Source: Paenibacillus thermotolerans (lineage in GTDB: Bacteria; Bacillota; Bacilli; Paenibacillales; YIM-B00363). From it: a stretch of 64,000 nt of DNA. Made by a program: the position numbers and the translations under genes. This document shows, in pieces, positions 17,472-26,073 of this stretch. Numbering within the stretch: the first letter of the stretch is position 1; every line of letters starts with the position of its first letter. The DNA lies in the NCBI RefSeq assembly GCF_028745515.1, contig NZ_JAQZSG010000022.1, positions 1 through 64,000 on the forward strand, written 5' to 3'. The notes below the pieces were generated by a model that saw nothing but the letters and a program-made list of their open reading frames with translations, was not told where the DNA came from and did not search any database.

Positions 17472-20351
17472 ATGAAATATGCGGTTTTGGATTTCGAAAC
17501 GACTGGGGATCAACCTGGAAAGAGCGATATTATCCAGGTTGGTCTCGTTATTGTAAATGAACAAACCATAGAACATACGTACAGCTCCTTCGTGAAGCCG
17601 TCCGCTCCGATCCCTCCGTTCATCCGGTCGCTTACAGGCATTACGGACGAGATGGTTCAGGACGCTCCCCTGATGGAGGATGTCGTCAACGAGATCATTC
17701 CCCTGCTGTCCGATTGCACGCTCGTCGGGCACAATGTCGGCTTCGATCTCGCTTTTTTGCAGCACGCTCTTACGGATGCGGGCTATTCCCCGTTCACCGG
17801 AAGAACGCTGGATACGCTGGATTGGCTGAGGGTGCTTTTTCCGACGCTTACGAGCTATCAGCTGTCTTACGTCTCCGCCTCGCTCGGGGTGAAGCACGAA
17901 CGGCCGCATCAAGCCGACAGCGATGCCGAGGCGACCGCGCTTCTTTGGATCAAATGCTTGGAAAAGCTGGACCTGCTTCCCTCCATCACATTAGAACGCC
18001 TGTCCTTTTTATTTTCGCACCCCGATTTTGCTTCTTACGACCTCACTTGGTTTCTTAATGAAATCATCGAAAAGCGGAGTACGGAAGACGCCGATTCGCA
18101 GCGCGGGGGCCGGGTGTACCGCCAATTCGCGCTTGGCGTGGACGACTGGCTCTCAGGGGAACAAGAGGAAGAGAGGGAAGCCGTCTCGATTCCTTTTCAA
18201 CAATTTTATGCAGACATAAAGCAGCGTATACGCTCATCCATTGCAGAGTACGAGGAGAGGCCGTCGCAGGAAAAAATGATGGAGGCGGTTGCGGAGGCGC
18301 TGGAGGCAGAGCGGCATCTTGTCATTGAAGCAGGAACGGGAACCGGCAAATCGCTCGGCTATTTGCTGCCTTCGATCCATTATGCGCTTTCTTCAAAGGA
18401 AAAAGTTGTCATCAGCACTCATACGATCAATTTGCAGGAGCAGCTGCGCACGAAAGAGCTTCCGATGATGCACGAATTGTCGCCCGTACCGTTCAGCTCC
18501 GCCGTCCTGAAGGGCCGAAGCCATTATTTATGCTTGCGGAAATTCGAGCACAAGGTGAACGCGCAAGATTTCCAGAACGATCGGGACGACCGGATTACGG
18601 CGGCGCAGATGGTCGTTTGGCTCGGCGAAACGGCTGTCGGCGACGAAGAAGAGCTGAATCTTGCGGGAAACAAGGGCTCCGAATTTTGGTCGCACGTGGC
18701 CAGCGATGCGGATTCGTGTTTGAACCGGGCTTGTCCGTGGTTCAAAACGTGCTTTTATCACCGGGCGCGTTCCGAGGCGAACGAAGCGGATATTATTATT
18801 ACGAACCATTCCCTGCTGCTTACAGACGCCAAGGCCGAGCATCGGATTTTGCCCGCTTACGGCCGGCTGATCGTCGACGAGGCCCACCATTTCGAGGAAG
18901 TGGCGAGCCAGCATCTCGGCTTCGAGCTGTCGTATTTTTCCATGGTCAGCGGCTTGGTCACGCTTCTGAAGGACAGCCGTTCCGGCCAGCTGCCGCTGCT
19001 GCAGACGCTGCTCGGCCAAAGCGGCGAAGCTTCGCTTCGGGAGTGGGGCGAGAAGCTGCAGCAGCTTCCGCACCAAATCGTCAAAGTTAAAGACACTTGG
19101 GATGAATTGTACGAGGGGCTTTTCGACCGGTTTATTGCGAGAACCGCTCAATCGGCCGACGGAGGACCGGTTACCGTCCGCCTTCGTACGGACGCCCTTC
19201 CGCCGGATTGGAAGACGTTCGCGGGAATGGAAGACAATATTTATATCACCTTGACCGAAATACTAAAAACGCTGGACAAAGCGCTGGCGGAAACGAAGGA
19301 ATCCGACGATTTCGGCTTGGAAAGCTTAGTTACCGACATATCCGGAACGGTGAAAAACTTGTACCGAAGCCGCGACGCTCTGAGGCTGTTCATGAAGGCC
19401 GACGATAAGAACATGGTATATTGGATGGAGGCAAGCGGGCAGTTTAAATCCAAGTCGTTAAGGCTGTACGCCGCGCCGATCGACGTCAGCCATTTGATCC
19501 GGGAATATTTCTGGGATCGAAAGGACAGCATCGTGATGACTTCGGCGACGCTGACCGTTGAGAAATCGTTCCAATATGTGAAGGACCAGCTTGGGCTTGC
19601 CGCGGAAGGCGAAGAACAAGGCCGCGTGGCGACCGTTCAGCTCCCGTCTCCGTTTAAATACAGGGATCAGGCGCTCGTTTTGATCCCGCGCGATTTTCCG
19701 GGGCTCAAAGGCGCGAATATGGATCCGCTGTTTTTGGAGCGGCTGGTGCAATCGCTCAGTGAAGCTGCCGTCGTTACGAACGGAAGAATGCTCGTTCTGT
19801 TCACCTCGAACAAGATGCTCAAGCAGACGCATGCGCCGCTGAAGGAAGCGCTCCAGCCGCACGGTATCCATGTATTGGGTCAAGGAGTCGACAGCGGCAA
19901 CCGAAGCAAGCTGACGCGCCTATTTATGCAAAGCCCTGCAGCGGTTCTGCTGGGCACGAGCTCGTTCTGGGAAGGGGTTGACATTCCCGGCGAGGCGCTG
20001 ACGGCGCTCGCGATCGTCCGGCTCCCGTTCCAGCCGCCGAATCATCCGATGGTGGAGGCGAAGAGCGAATTCATCAAAGCCCGGAATCAAAACCCGTTCT
20101 CAAAGCTTTCCGTTCCCCAAGCGGTCATTCGGTTTAAGCAAGGCTTCGGCCGCCTGGTGAGAACGGCCCGCGACCGGGGTATAGTCATCATTTACGATAC
20201 CCGCGTCATTGAAACCTCCTACGGGAAGCACTTCTTGTACTCGCTCCCCGGGCCGAAAATCGAGCATTTGCCGACGGACCGGCTGCCGGATCGTATGCGG
20301 GAATGGCTGGAGATGCCGGAATCGGCTGGGAAGGAGAATGAGGCAACATGA
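17472..20351 (+). CDS. dinG: DinG family exonuclease/helicase-like protein
   Basis: A 959-residue fusion. Residues 1-170 are a DEDD 3'-5' exonuclease domain (DFETTG near residue 6, GHNVGFDLAFL near 88, QADSDAEAT near 148). The rest is a superfamily 2 XPD-like helicase core with Walker A EAGTGTGKS near 287, DEAHH near 469, and the late motifs LGTSSFWEGVD near 831 and QGFGRLVRT near 896. Four cysteines (LCL near 356 and CLNRACPWFKTC near 416) sit where XPD/DinG proteins bind an iron-sulfur cluster. Gram-positive homologues have been shown to act mainly as exonucleases. It overlaps rex by 4 bases. Confidence 0.93.
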   Translation: MKYAVLDFETTGDQPGKSDIIQVGLVIVNEQTIEHTYSSFVKPSAPIPPFIRSLTGITDEMVQDAPLMEDVVNEIIPLLSDCTLVGHNVGFDLAFLQHALTDAGYSPFTGRTLDTLDWLRVLFPTLTSYQLSYVSASLGVKHERPHQADSDAEATALLWIKCLEKLDLLPSITLERLSFLFSHPDFASYDLTWFLNEIIEKRSTEDADSQRGGRVYRQFALGVDDWLSGEQEEEREAVSIPFQQFYADIKQRIRSSIAEYEERPSQEKMMEAVAEALEAERHLVIEAGTGTGKSLGYLLPSIHYALSSKEKVVISTHTINLQEQLRTKELPMMHELSPVPFSSAVLKGRSHYLCLRKFEHKVNAQDFQNDRDDRITAAQMVVWLGETAVGDEEELNLAGNKGSEFWSHVASDADSCLNRACPWFKTCFYHRARSEANEADIIITNHSLLLTDAKAEHRILPAYGRLIVDEAHHFEEVASQHLGFELSYFSMVSGLVTLLKDSRSGQLPLLQTLLGQSGEASLREWGEKLQQLPHQIVKVKDTWDELYEGLFDRFIARTAQSADGGPVTVRLRTDALPPDWKTFAGMEDNIYITLTEILKTLDKALAETKESDDFGLESLVTDISGTVKNLYRSRDALRLFMKADDKNMVYWMEASGQFKSKSLRLYAAPIDVSHLIREYFWDRKDSIVMTSATLTVEKSFQYVKDQLGLAAEGEEQGRVATVQLPSPFKYRDQALVLIPRDFPGLKGANMDPLFLERLVQSLSEAAVVTNGRMLVLFTSNKMLKQTHAPLKEALQPHGIHVLGQGVDSGNRSKLTRLFMQSPAAVLLGTSSFWEGVDIPGEALTALAIVRLPFQPPNHPMVEAKSEFIKARNQNPFSKLSVPQAVIRFKQGFGRLVRTARDRGIVIIYDTRVIETSYGKHFLYSLPGPKIEHLPTDRLPDRMREWLEMPESAGKENEAT

Positions 20352-20989
20352 AGCATCCGAAAATTTCCGAAGCGGTCGTGCGGCGGCTTCCGATGTATTT
20401 GAGCCATCTCAACGATTTGCTGAAGAGCGAGGTTCAAACCGTTTCGTCTCAGGACCTCGGGCGCAAGCTCGATTTGAATCCTGCGCAAATCCGCAAGGAT
20501 CTTGCGTATTTCGGCGAGTTCGGCAAAAAAGGCATCGGCTATGACGTCGCCTACCTGGTGGAAAAAATCAGGCATATTTTAAAGCTGGACCAAGAAATCC
20601 GCGTCGCGCTCGTCGGCGCGGGAAACCTTGGACAAGCGCTGTGCAACTATAACGCTTATTTAAAGGATAATATGCGGATCGCCGCGGTGTTCGACGCAAG
20701 TCCGTCCCGCGTGGGGGAAAAGCTCAATCAATTGACGATCAAGCCGATGACCGAACTGACCGAGACGGTGCAGCAATTGGGCATTCGAATCGGAATTATT
20801 ACGGTGCCCGCAACGGAGGCTCAAAATGTAGCCAATCAATTTGTCGAGGCCGGGGTGGAGGGCATCCTTAATTTTGCGCCGGCCATCATCAAGGTTCCTT
20901 CAAATATTCGCGTGCATTACGCTGACTTTACGGTGGAACTGCAAAGCTTAGCCTATTATCTGAACAAAGACGAAGAGGTGGAGGAATAA
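20348..20989 (+). CDS. rex: Redox-sensing transcriptional repressor Rex
   Basis: Rex represses fermentation and respiration genes and leaves DNA when NADH rises. The 213-residue protein has an N-terminal winged helix (about 1-80, with LDLNPAQIRKDLAYFGEFGKK as recognition region) and a Rossmann domain with GAGNLGQAL near residue 93 and the C-terminal swapped helix. It overlaps both dinG (ATGA) and the next gene (TAATG). No operator matching the 18-bp Rex consensus was found in front of genes here. Confidence 0.96.
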   Translation: MKHPKISEAVVRRLPMYLSHLNDLLKSEVQTVSSQDLGRKLDLNPAQIRKDLAYFGEFGKKGIGYDVAYLVEKIRHILKLDQEIRVALVGAGNLGQALCNYNAYLKDNMRIAAVFDASPSRVGEKLNQLTIKPMTELTETVQQLGIRIGIITVPATEAQNVANQFVEAGVEGILNFAPAIIKVPSNIRVHYADFTVELQSLAYYLNKDEEVEE

Positions 20990-22293
20990 TGGGTACCGCG
21001 AACAATCGAATCATTATCCGGAACGGTTTGTTTTTGACTATGGATAACGGCGTATCGGTCACCGAAGGCTCCTTGGCGATGAAGGACGGGAAAATCGAGT
21101 ACATAAGCCAACAACCGGTCGATCCGCAGCCCGGCGACGAAACGGTCGACGGCCGCGGCAAGCTGTTCATGCCGGGATTGGTCAATACGCACGGGCATAC
21201 GGGCATGTCGCTGCTGCGCGGCCTGAAGGACGATGTGAATTTGCAGGTTTGGCTTCAACAATATATGTGGCCGATGGAGGCTAAATTTACCGCGGCCGAT
21301 GTCAGAACCGGAACGTTGCTCGCTATTATGGAGATGCTTAAGAGCGGAACAACGACGTTTCTGGATATGTACGATCATATGGACGAGGTCGCTTTAGCCG
21401 TGGAGGAAACCGGCATTCGCGCCGTATTGACCCGCGGGGTAATCGGGCTGTGCTCGGAAGCGGAGCAAAAAGCGAAACTGGAGGAAGCTACCCGCTTTAC
21501 GCGCGATTGGAACGGCAAAGCGAACGGACGCATTACGACCGCTATGGCGCCTCACGCGCCGTACACTTGTCCGCCCGCTTTCATCGAAAAGTTCGTTGAA
21601 GCGGCGCATGAGCTGAACGTTCCGCTGCATACGCATATGTCGGAGACGGCTCGCGAGGTTGAAGAGAACGTCCGGGATTACGGCGTTCGCCCCGTCGAGC
21701 ATTTGCGGCGGCTCGGTCTGTTTTCCCGCCCGTCGCTCGTGGCCCATGCCGTGCATCTGACCGATGAGGAAATCGACATCCTCGCCGCGCACGGAGTCGG
21801 CGTTTCCCATAATCCGGGAAGCAACCTGAAGCTGGCAAGCGGAGTTGCGCGGGTGCCCGAGCTGCTTCGCGCCGGCGTTCGGGTATCGCTTGGAACCGAT
21901 TCGGCGGCGAGCAACAACAATTTGGATATGATGGAAGAGATCCGGCTGGCCGCGTTGATCCACAAAGGCGTCAGCGGCGATCCGACGGCCGTCTCGGCCG
22001 AGCAGGCGCTTCGCATGGGCACCGTCGAAGGAGCGCGATCCTTGTGGCTGCCGGACGTCGGAACGCTGGCTCCCGGGATGAAAGCGGACGTCATCGCGCT
22101 CGATATTACGGCGGCCCATTACCAGCCTGCGGCGAACTATGCGTCGCATGTCGTATATAGCGGCTCCGGGCATGACGTAACGGACGTTTGGGTGGACGGG
22201 CGCCGCGTTGTCGATGGTCGAAGCTGCGTTACGATCGACGAAGAGCGCGTCGTCTATGAAGCGAATGCCGCTCTGCAGCGGTTGAAAGGATAG
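20989..22293 (+). CDS. mtaD: 5'-methylthioadenosine / S-adenosylhomocysteine deaminase family amidohydrolase
   Basis: A 434-residue metal-dependent amidohydrolase expected to deaminate MTA, SAH or related adenosine compounds. It has the first metal motif NTHGHTGMSLLRGL near residue 65, the middle histidines (THMSET near 208, VAHAVHLTDEE near 245) and GTDSAASNNNLDMMEE near 300. ATG 20989 shares one base with the rex stop. Linked genes for methionine salvage lie further on at 33625-36247 and 44041-46208, which fits a role in MTA turnover. Substrate preference is inferred. Confidence 0.88.
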   Translation: MGTANNRIIIRNGLFLTMDNGVSVTEGSLAMKDGKIEYISQQPVDPQPGDETVDGRGKLFMPGLVNTHGHTGMSLLRGLKDDVNLQVWLQQYMWPMEAKFTAADVRTGTLLAIMEMLKSGTTTFLDMYDHMDEVALAVEETGIRAVLTRGVIGLCSEAEQKAKLEEATRFTRDWNGKANGRITTAMAPHAPYTCPPAFIEKFVEAAHELNVPLHTHMSETAREVEENVRDYGVRPVEHLRRLGLFSRPSLVAHAVHLTDEEIDILAAHGVGVSHNPGSNLKLASGVARVPELLRAGVRVSLGTDSAASNNNLDMMEEIRLAALIHKGVSGDPTAVSAEQALRMGTVEGARSLWLPDVGTLAPGMKADVIALDITAAHYQPAANYASHVVYSGSGHDVTDVWVDGRRVVDGRSCVTIDEERVVYEANAALQRLKG

Positions 22294-22299
22294 GAAGCG

Positions 22300-22830
22300 A
22301 TGGCGGAGAGAGTCATTAGCGGAAGAAATAAGCGGCCGCTGTGGCTGCATCGAACGCTGGCCATATTGCTGCTCATAATCGTTCTGTCGATCGTGTTCGG
22401 GAATCGTCTCTTTAACACGATCCAAAGACCGTTGTGGGACAAGATTGCGTCGGCTGAAGCCGCTGCGGTCGAAAAGCTGAACATTAAGGACGTAACGGAG
22501 GCCGACCGCTTTATCGGCGATAAGGCGTATACAGTTCTTTTCGCGACGAATCCGGCCGGCGAGAAGGTGGTCGTATGGGTTTGGGACGACGGGCTTCACG
22601 TAGAGAAGGCGTCCGCCGGACTAACGAAAGAGGAAGTCAAGCAGCTGGCGCTAGCCGATGCTCCGGGAAAACACATACTTCGGATCATTCCGGGCAAGCT
22701 TAGGGACGAGTACGTTTGGGAAGTATTTTATACAAAGCTGGAAGACGGCTCTACGCGGCATTATTATGATTATTACCGCTTTTCGGACGGCCAAAAGCTC
22801 GATACGTACCGGCTCGCCAAGTTTTCTTAA
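22300..22830 (+). CDS. tseB: Cell-wall elongation regulator TseB-like protein (DUF5590)
   Basis: A 176-residue single-pass protein: basic N-terminus, membrane helix at about 20-39, and an outer region with the DUF5590 domain (about 50-130). It resembles YpmB/TseB, which in B. subtilis works with penicillin-binding protein 2A in side-wall synthesis, and it lies between dinG and asnS as ypmB does. GGAAGCG precedes the start, 6 bases after the mtaD stop. Confidence 0.82.
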   Translation: MAERVISGRNKRPLWLHRTLAILLLIIVLSIVFGNRLFNTIQRPLWDKIASAEAAAVEKLNIKDVTEADRFIGDKAYTVLFATNPAGEKVVVWVWDDGLHVEKASAGLTKEEVKQLALADAPGKHILRIIPGKLRDEYVWEVFYTKLEDGSTRHYYDYYRFSDGQKLDTYRLAKFS

Positions 22831-22849
22831 AAGGAGTTGCTTTGCTGAG

Positions 22850-22945
22850 GTGAAATGGTCGTGGAAAACGAAAATATCGTTTTGGTGTACGGTCGTCATC
22901 GGTGTGCTGTTACTTGTATCGCTTGTTTTCGGAAATAAAGGGTAA
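22850..22945 (+). CDS. Possible 31-residue membrane peptide
   Basis: A GTG-started frame encodes a basic start (KWSWKTK) followed by one membrane helix (about residues 12-27) and a short Gly-Asn-Lys tail. AAGGAG lies 13 bases upstream, longer than usual, and GAGG overlaps the start. It follows tseB by 19 bases, so it would be cotranscribed. The strongly hydrophobic, well-bounded helix supports it; the weak start spacing does not. Confidence 0.4.
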   Translation: MKWSWKTKISFWCTVVIGVLLLVSLVFGNKG

Positions 22946-23067
22946 TCGTAGTTTAAGGCCGTTCCAAGCCTTCCACACATTGCATACCCCCAGGGTCTAT
23001 CTTATGTGATATACTTCGGTATATACGAATGCGAAATATTGATAGATTAGAAAGGGGGACGTTGCTT

Positions 23068-23601
23068 GTGAAACTTCGTCTCTTACCTATTATGATAACT
23101 GTTGTCGTATCTTCCGTTTTGATGTTCGGCGGCTGGTTCGTGTATCAAACGATGGCGCTTCAGGACCCGTTGACCCACGATGTCGGCGCGGTTGAAGGCG
23201 TCAAGCACGTGCAAATCGATATGGACCGAAGCAGCGCGGTCGTTAAAATAGAGCTGGAGAACGGCGTATCTTTGGACAAAACGTACGCAGCGGTGGAAGA
23301 AGCGGCTCATAACGTTCTCGGCGACAAGCCCGTTACGATCGAAGTTGCGAACGGCGGCTCCGAAGCGCTTGATTCGATCTGGGAGCAAGCGATGTTCGAC
23401 GTCGCTACGGCGATGGAAACGAAGCAATATACCCTTATTCCGAAACGTCTGAATGAGCTCGTTCAAGCCAATGACGGCTTGCATGCTTCGACTAAGATGG
23501 ACGATAAATATGTTTATGTGACGCTGACCCAAGGCGCGGATACGAAATATGTCGTACTTCCACGTATTCCTGTGACGTTGGGGGTGTTTCCGAATGAATA
23601 A
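23068..23601 (+). CDS. Membrane-anchored protein of unknown function, partner gene of FtsH-like protease
   Basis: About 177 residues. GTG 23068 follows AAAGGGGG by 9 bases; an earlier ATG at 23029 has no site. Residues about 5-28 form a membrane helix or signal anchor. The outer part has an early segment (about 45-90) with alternating strands and helix that resembles a small ferredoxin-like fold (VKHVQIDMDRSSAVVKIEL), then a helical segment and a final strand pair. It overlaps the FtsH-like gene by 8 bases, so the two are coupled. I do not recognise the family. Confidence 0.8.
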   Translation: MKLRLLPIMITVVVSSVLMFGGWFVYQTMALQDPLTHDVGAVEGVKHVQIDMDRSSAVVKIELENGVSLDKTYAAVEEAAHNVLGDKPVTIEVANGGSEALDSIWEQAMFDVATAMETKQYTLIPKRLNELVQANDGLHASTKMDDKYVYVTLTQGADTKYVVLPRIPVTLGVFPNE

Positions 23602-25102
23602 AAAATACGGCAAAGAAATTATTATCGGAATCGTTCCCGTCGTTCTCGCTTTCCTGTTTTTCATCGGCGTCAATCCGCTTCCGCTGTTGTTCGTCGGAGT
23701 CATTGCGGCCTCGCTTTTCATCATGACCCGTATGCGGGCCGGAGCGGGAATGGGCGTCGGCGGCGAAACCCGCAAGGCGAAAACCAAGATGCCGTCATAC
23801 ATGACGTTCGACGATATCGGCGGTCAGGATCGGGCGAAGAAAGAGCTGATCGAGGCGCTCGACTTTCTGATTAAACCGGAGCAAATTCAGAAGTTCGGCA
23901 TTCGCCCGCTTAAAGGAATTTTGCTGACGGGGCCTCCGGGAACCGGCAAGACGTTGATGGCGAAGGCGGCGGCTCACCATACGAATGCGGTGTTCGTCAG
24001 CGCCTCCGGCTCGGAGTTCGTCGAGATGTACGTCGGGGTCGGCGCTTCACGCATTCGCGATCTGTTCAAGGAAGCGCGCACGAAGGCGCAGAAGGAAAAT
24101 AAGGATAATGCAATCATATTCATCGATGAAATCGACGTCGTCGGCGGCAAACGCGACGGCGGGCAGCAGCGGGAGTACGATCAGACGCTCAACCAGCTGC
24201 TGACGGAAATGGACGGCGTTCATACGTCCGAGACGCCGCGGATCCTGCTCGTTGCGGCGACGAACCGCAAGGATATGCTCGATTCCGCCTTGCTTCGTCC
24301 GGGCCGCTTCGACCGTCATATACAAGTCGATTTGCCGGATTTGAAGGGGCGCAAGCACATTCTCGAGCTTCATGCGCGTAACAAGCCGCTTGCGGAGGAC
24401 GTGTCGCTGGATGCGATCGCCTCGCAAACGTTCGGATTTTCCGGCGCGCAGCTCGAAAGCGTCATGAACGAAGCGGCAATCTACGCGATGCGAGACGATG
24501 CGGATCTGATCGGTCAGAAGCATCTGCTTTCCGCGATCGATAAAGTGATGATGGGCGAAAAAACGGACCGGGAGGCTGCGAACGAAGAACGCGAAAGAGT
24601 AGCGCTTCATGAGCTGGGGCATGCTATTGTTGCCGAACGGGTGCGTCCCGGCACCGTTTCGCAGGTCGCTCTGTCGCCTCGCGGTGGGGCGCTCGGCTAC
24701 GTCCGCCACAATCCTCAGGGCGATCAATATTTGTACACCAAGCAGTATTTGGAAGAGCAAATTATGATCGCGCTCGGCGGCGCGGCGGCGGAGGAAATGT
24801 TCTACGGCGGCCGCAGCACCGGCTCCAAGAACGATTTCGAGCAGGCGCTCGGGCTCGTTCGCACGATGATCGACGCAGGCTTGACGGGACTCGGCATCGT
24901 CGATTCCAAGATGCTGACGAAGGAAGAATACGGCCAAGCGAACGGCGAAATTTTGGAAGAGCTGATGGCACGAACGCGGAAGCTGCTGGAAGCGGACCGG
25001 CCGGTATTCGGCGCGGCGCTTGACGTGCTCAAAGCGGAAGAGGTGCTTTCGGGCGACCGATTCCGTGATTTACTTCACAGCGCGATGGAGTTTTCCGCGT
25101 AA
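23594..25102 (+). CDS. FtsH-like membrane AAA ATPase / M41 metalloprotease
   Basis: A 502-residue FtsH paralogue. Two membrane helices lie within the first 45 residues with almost no loop between them, so the outer domain of ordinary FtsH is missing. The AAA module has Walker A GPPGTGKT near residue 114, pore loop EMYVGVG near 145 (Tyr where FtsH has Phe), Walker B IIFIDEID near 176 and the RPGRFDRHI second region of homology near 235. The zinc protease has HELGH near 339 and the third ligand Asp in the GSKNDFEQA segment near 412, so it should be active. Overlap with the preceding membrane protein suggests a joint complex. It is shorter than housekeeping FtsH (about 640). Confidence 0.9.
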   Translation: MNKKYGKEIIIGIVPVVLAFLFFIGVNPLPLLFVGVIAASLFIMTRMRAGAGMGVGGETRKAKTKMPSYMTFDDIGGQDRAKKELIEALDFLIKPEQIQKFGIRPLKGILLTGPPGTGKTLMAKAAAHHTNAVFVSASGSEFVEMYVGVGASRIRDLFKEARTKAQKENKDNAIIFIDEIDVVGGKRDGGQQREYDQTLNQLLTEMDGVHTSETPRILLVAATNRKDMLDSALLRPGRFDRHIQVDLPDLKGRKHILELHARNKPLAEDVSLDAIASQTFGFSGAQLESVMNEAAIYAMRDDADLIGQKHLLSAIDKVMMGEKTDREAANEERERVALHELGHAIVAERVRPGTVSQVALSPRGGALGYVRHNPQGDQYLYTKQYLEEQIMIALGGAAAEEMFYGGRSTGSKNDFEQALGLVRTMIDAGLTGLGIVDSKMLTKEEYGQANGEILEELMARTRKLLEADRPVFGAALDVLKAEEVLSGDRFRDLLHSAMEFSA

Positions 25103-25125
25103 AATAAAATATATGAAGCACATCG

Positions 25126-25172
25126 CTCCGGCTGGGCGGGAACCGTGCGTTCCCGCTGCTGGAGTTTTAGTT
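25126..25172 (+). terminator. Hairpin after the FtsH-like gene
   Basis: GCGGGAAC and GTTCCCGC form a perfect inner stem (25136-25156); CTCC and GGAG extend it outwards, followed by TTTTAGTTT. The T-run is broken, so termination may be moderate. Confidence 0.6.
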
Positions 25173-25197
25173 TATATAAAAATTGTGGGTGGAGAGA

Positions 25198-26073
25198 ATG
25201 GCGGACTTCAAAAAAATCGGCGTCATCGGCGGAGGCACGATGGGGCAAGCGATTGCGGAAATGCTGGCTACGAAAGGGCTCGACGTTTATTTGCACGAAA
25301 CGACCTTGAAGAAGTTTGAGCAAGGGATGCGAGGCATCGAAATGAGCCTCGACAAGCAGATCGAAAAGTGGGGCATCACTGGGACGGAGAAAAAACTGAT
25401 CCTATCCCGGATTCATATGCTCGGAGAGCTGCAAGAAGCTGCCCAGTGCGATTTAATCATAGAAACGATTACGGAAGATTTGGAAGCGAAGAGAGTGCTG
25501 TTCGACCGGCTCGGCGAAATTTGCGATTCGGACGTTATTTTGGCAAGCAACACCTCTACACTTTCGTTAACCGAGCTTGCCCGCGACACGCGCCACCCGG
25601 AGCGTGTCATCGGTTTGCACTTTATTCATCCGGTCACGAAAATCGATATGGTAGAAATCATTCGCGGCTTGCAAACGTCGGATACGACTTTTACGCAAAC
25701 CAAACAGTTCGTGGAAGACGTCATTACGAAAAGAGGAATTTTAGTCTACGAATCGCCCGGCTTCGTAACGACAAGGCTGATCTGTACCCTGATCAACGAA
25801 GCGATGCACGTGCTTGCGGAAGGTGTGGCGTCTGCGGAAGATATAGACACCGCCATGCGGGTAGGCTATGATTTTCGGTATGGACCGTTGGAAATGGCGG
25901 ACCGGTTCGGTCTGGACGCGATTCTGTTCGCGCTGGAGCGCATGTTCAGAGAATTCGGCGACTTGAAATACCGCCCCGCGACGCTGCTGAAGAAGATGGT
26001 CCGGGCGAATCAGCTCGGCGTCAAGACAGGCTCGGGCTTCTTCCGCTATGACGAGGATGGTGATAGAATATGA
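25198..26073 (+). CDS. 3-hydroxybutyryl-CoA / 3-hydroxyacyl-CoA dehydrogenase
   Basis: A 291-residue NAD(P)-dependent dehydrogenase that would oxidise 3-hydroxybutyryl-CoA or reduce acetoacetyl-CoA. It has the Rossmann motif GGGTMGQAIAE near residue 10, SNTSTLSLTEL near 117, the catalytic-His segment GLHFIHPV near 137 (His where most relatives have Asn in FNPV), PGFVTTR near 184 and NEAMHVLAEGVAS near 198. The start 25198 has GGTGGAGAG upstream. Its stop overlaps the ackA start. Which acyl chain it uses cannot be told. Confidence 0.9.
   Translation: MADFKKIGVIGGGTMGQAIAEMLATKGLDVYLHETTLKKFEQGMRGIEMSLDKQIEKWGITGTEKKLILSRIHMLGELQEAAQCDLIIETITEDLEAKRVLFDRLGEICDSDVILASNTSTLSLTELARDTRHPERVIGLHFIHPVTKIDMVEIIRGLQTSDTTFTQTKQFVEDVITKRGILVYESPGFVTTRLICTLINEAMHVLAEGVASAEDIDTAMRVGYDFRYGPLEMADRFGLDAILFALERMFREFGDLKYRPATLLKKMVRANQLGVKTGSGFFRYDEDGDRI

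Noticed and set aside
22958-23024. ATATAC-TTCG-GTATAT dyad near 23009 as an operator
   Set aside because: It overlaps an extended -10 like element but is AT-rich and short; could easily be chance.
25126-25172. Hairpin before hbd as a regulatory RNA
   Set aside because: It follows the FtsH-like gene closely and has a partial T-run; a terminator is the simpler reading.
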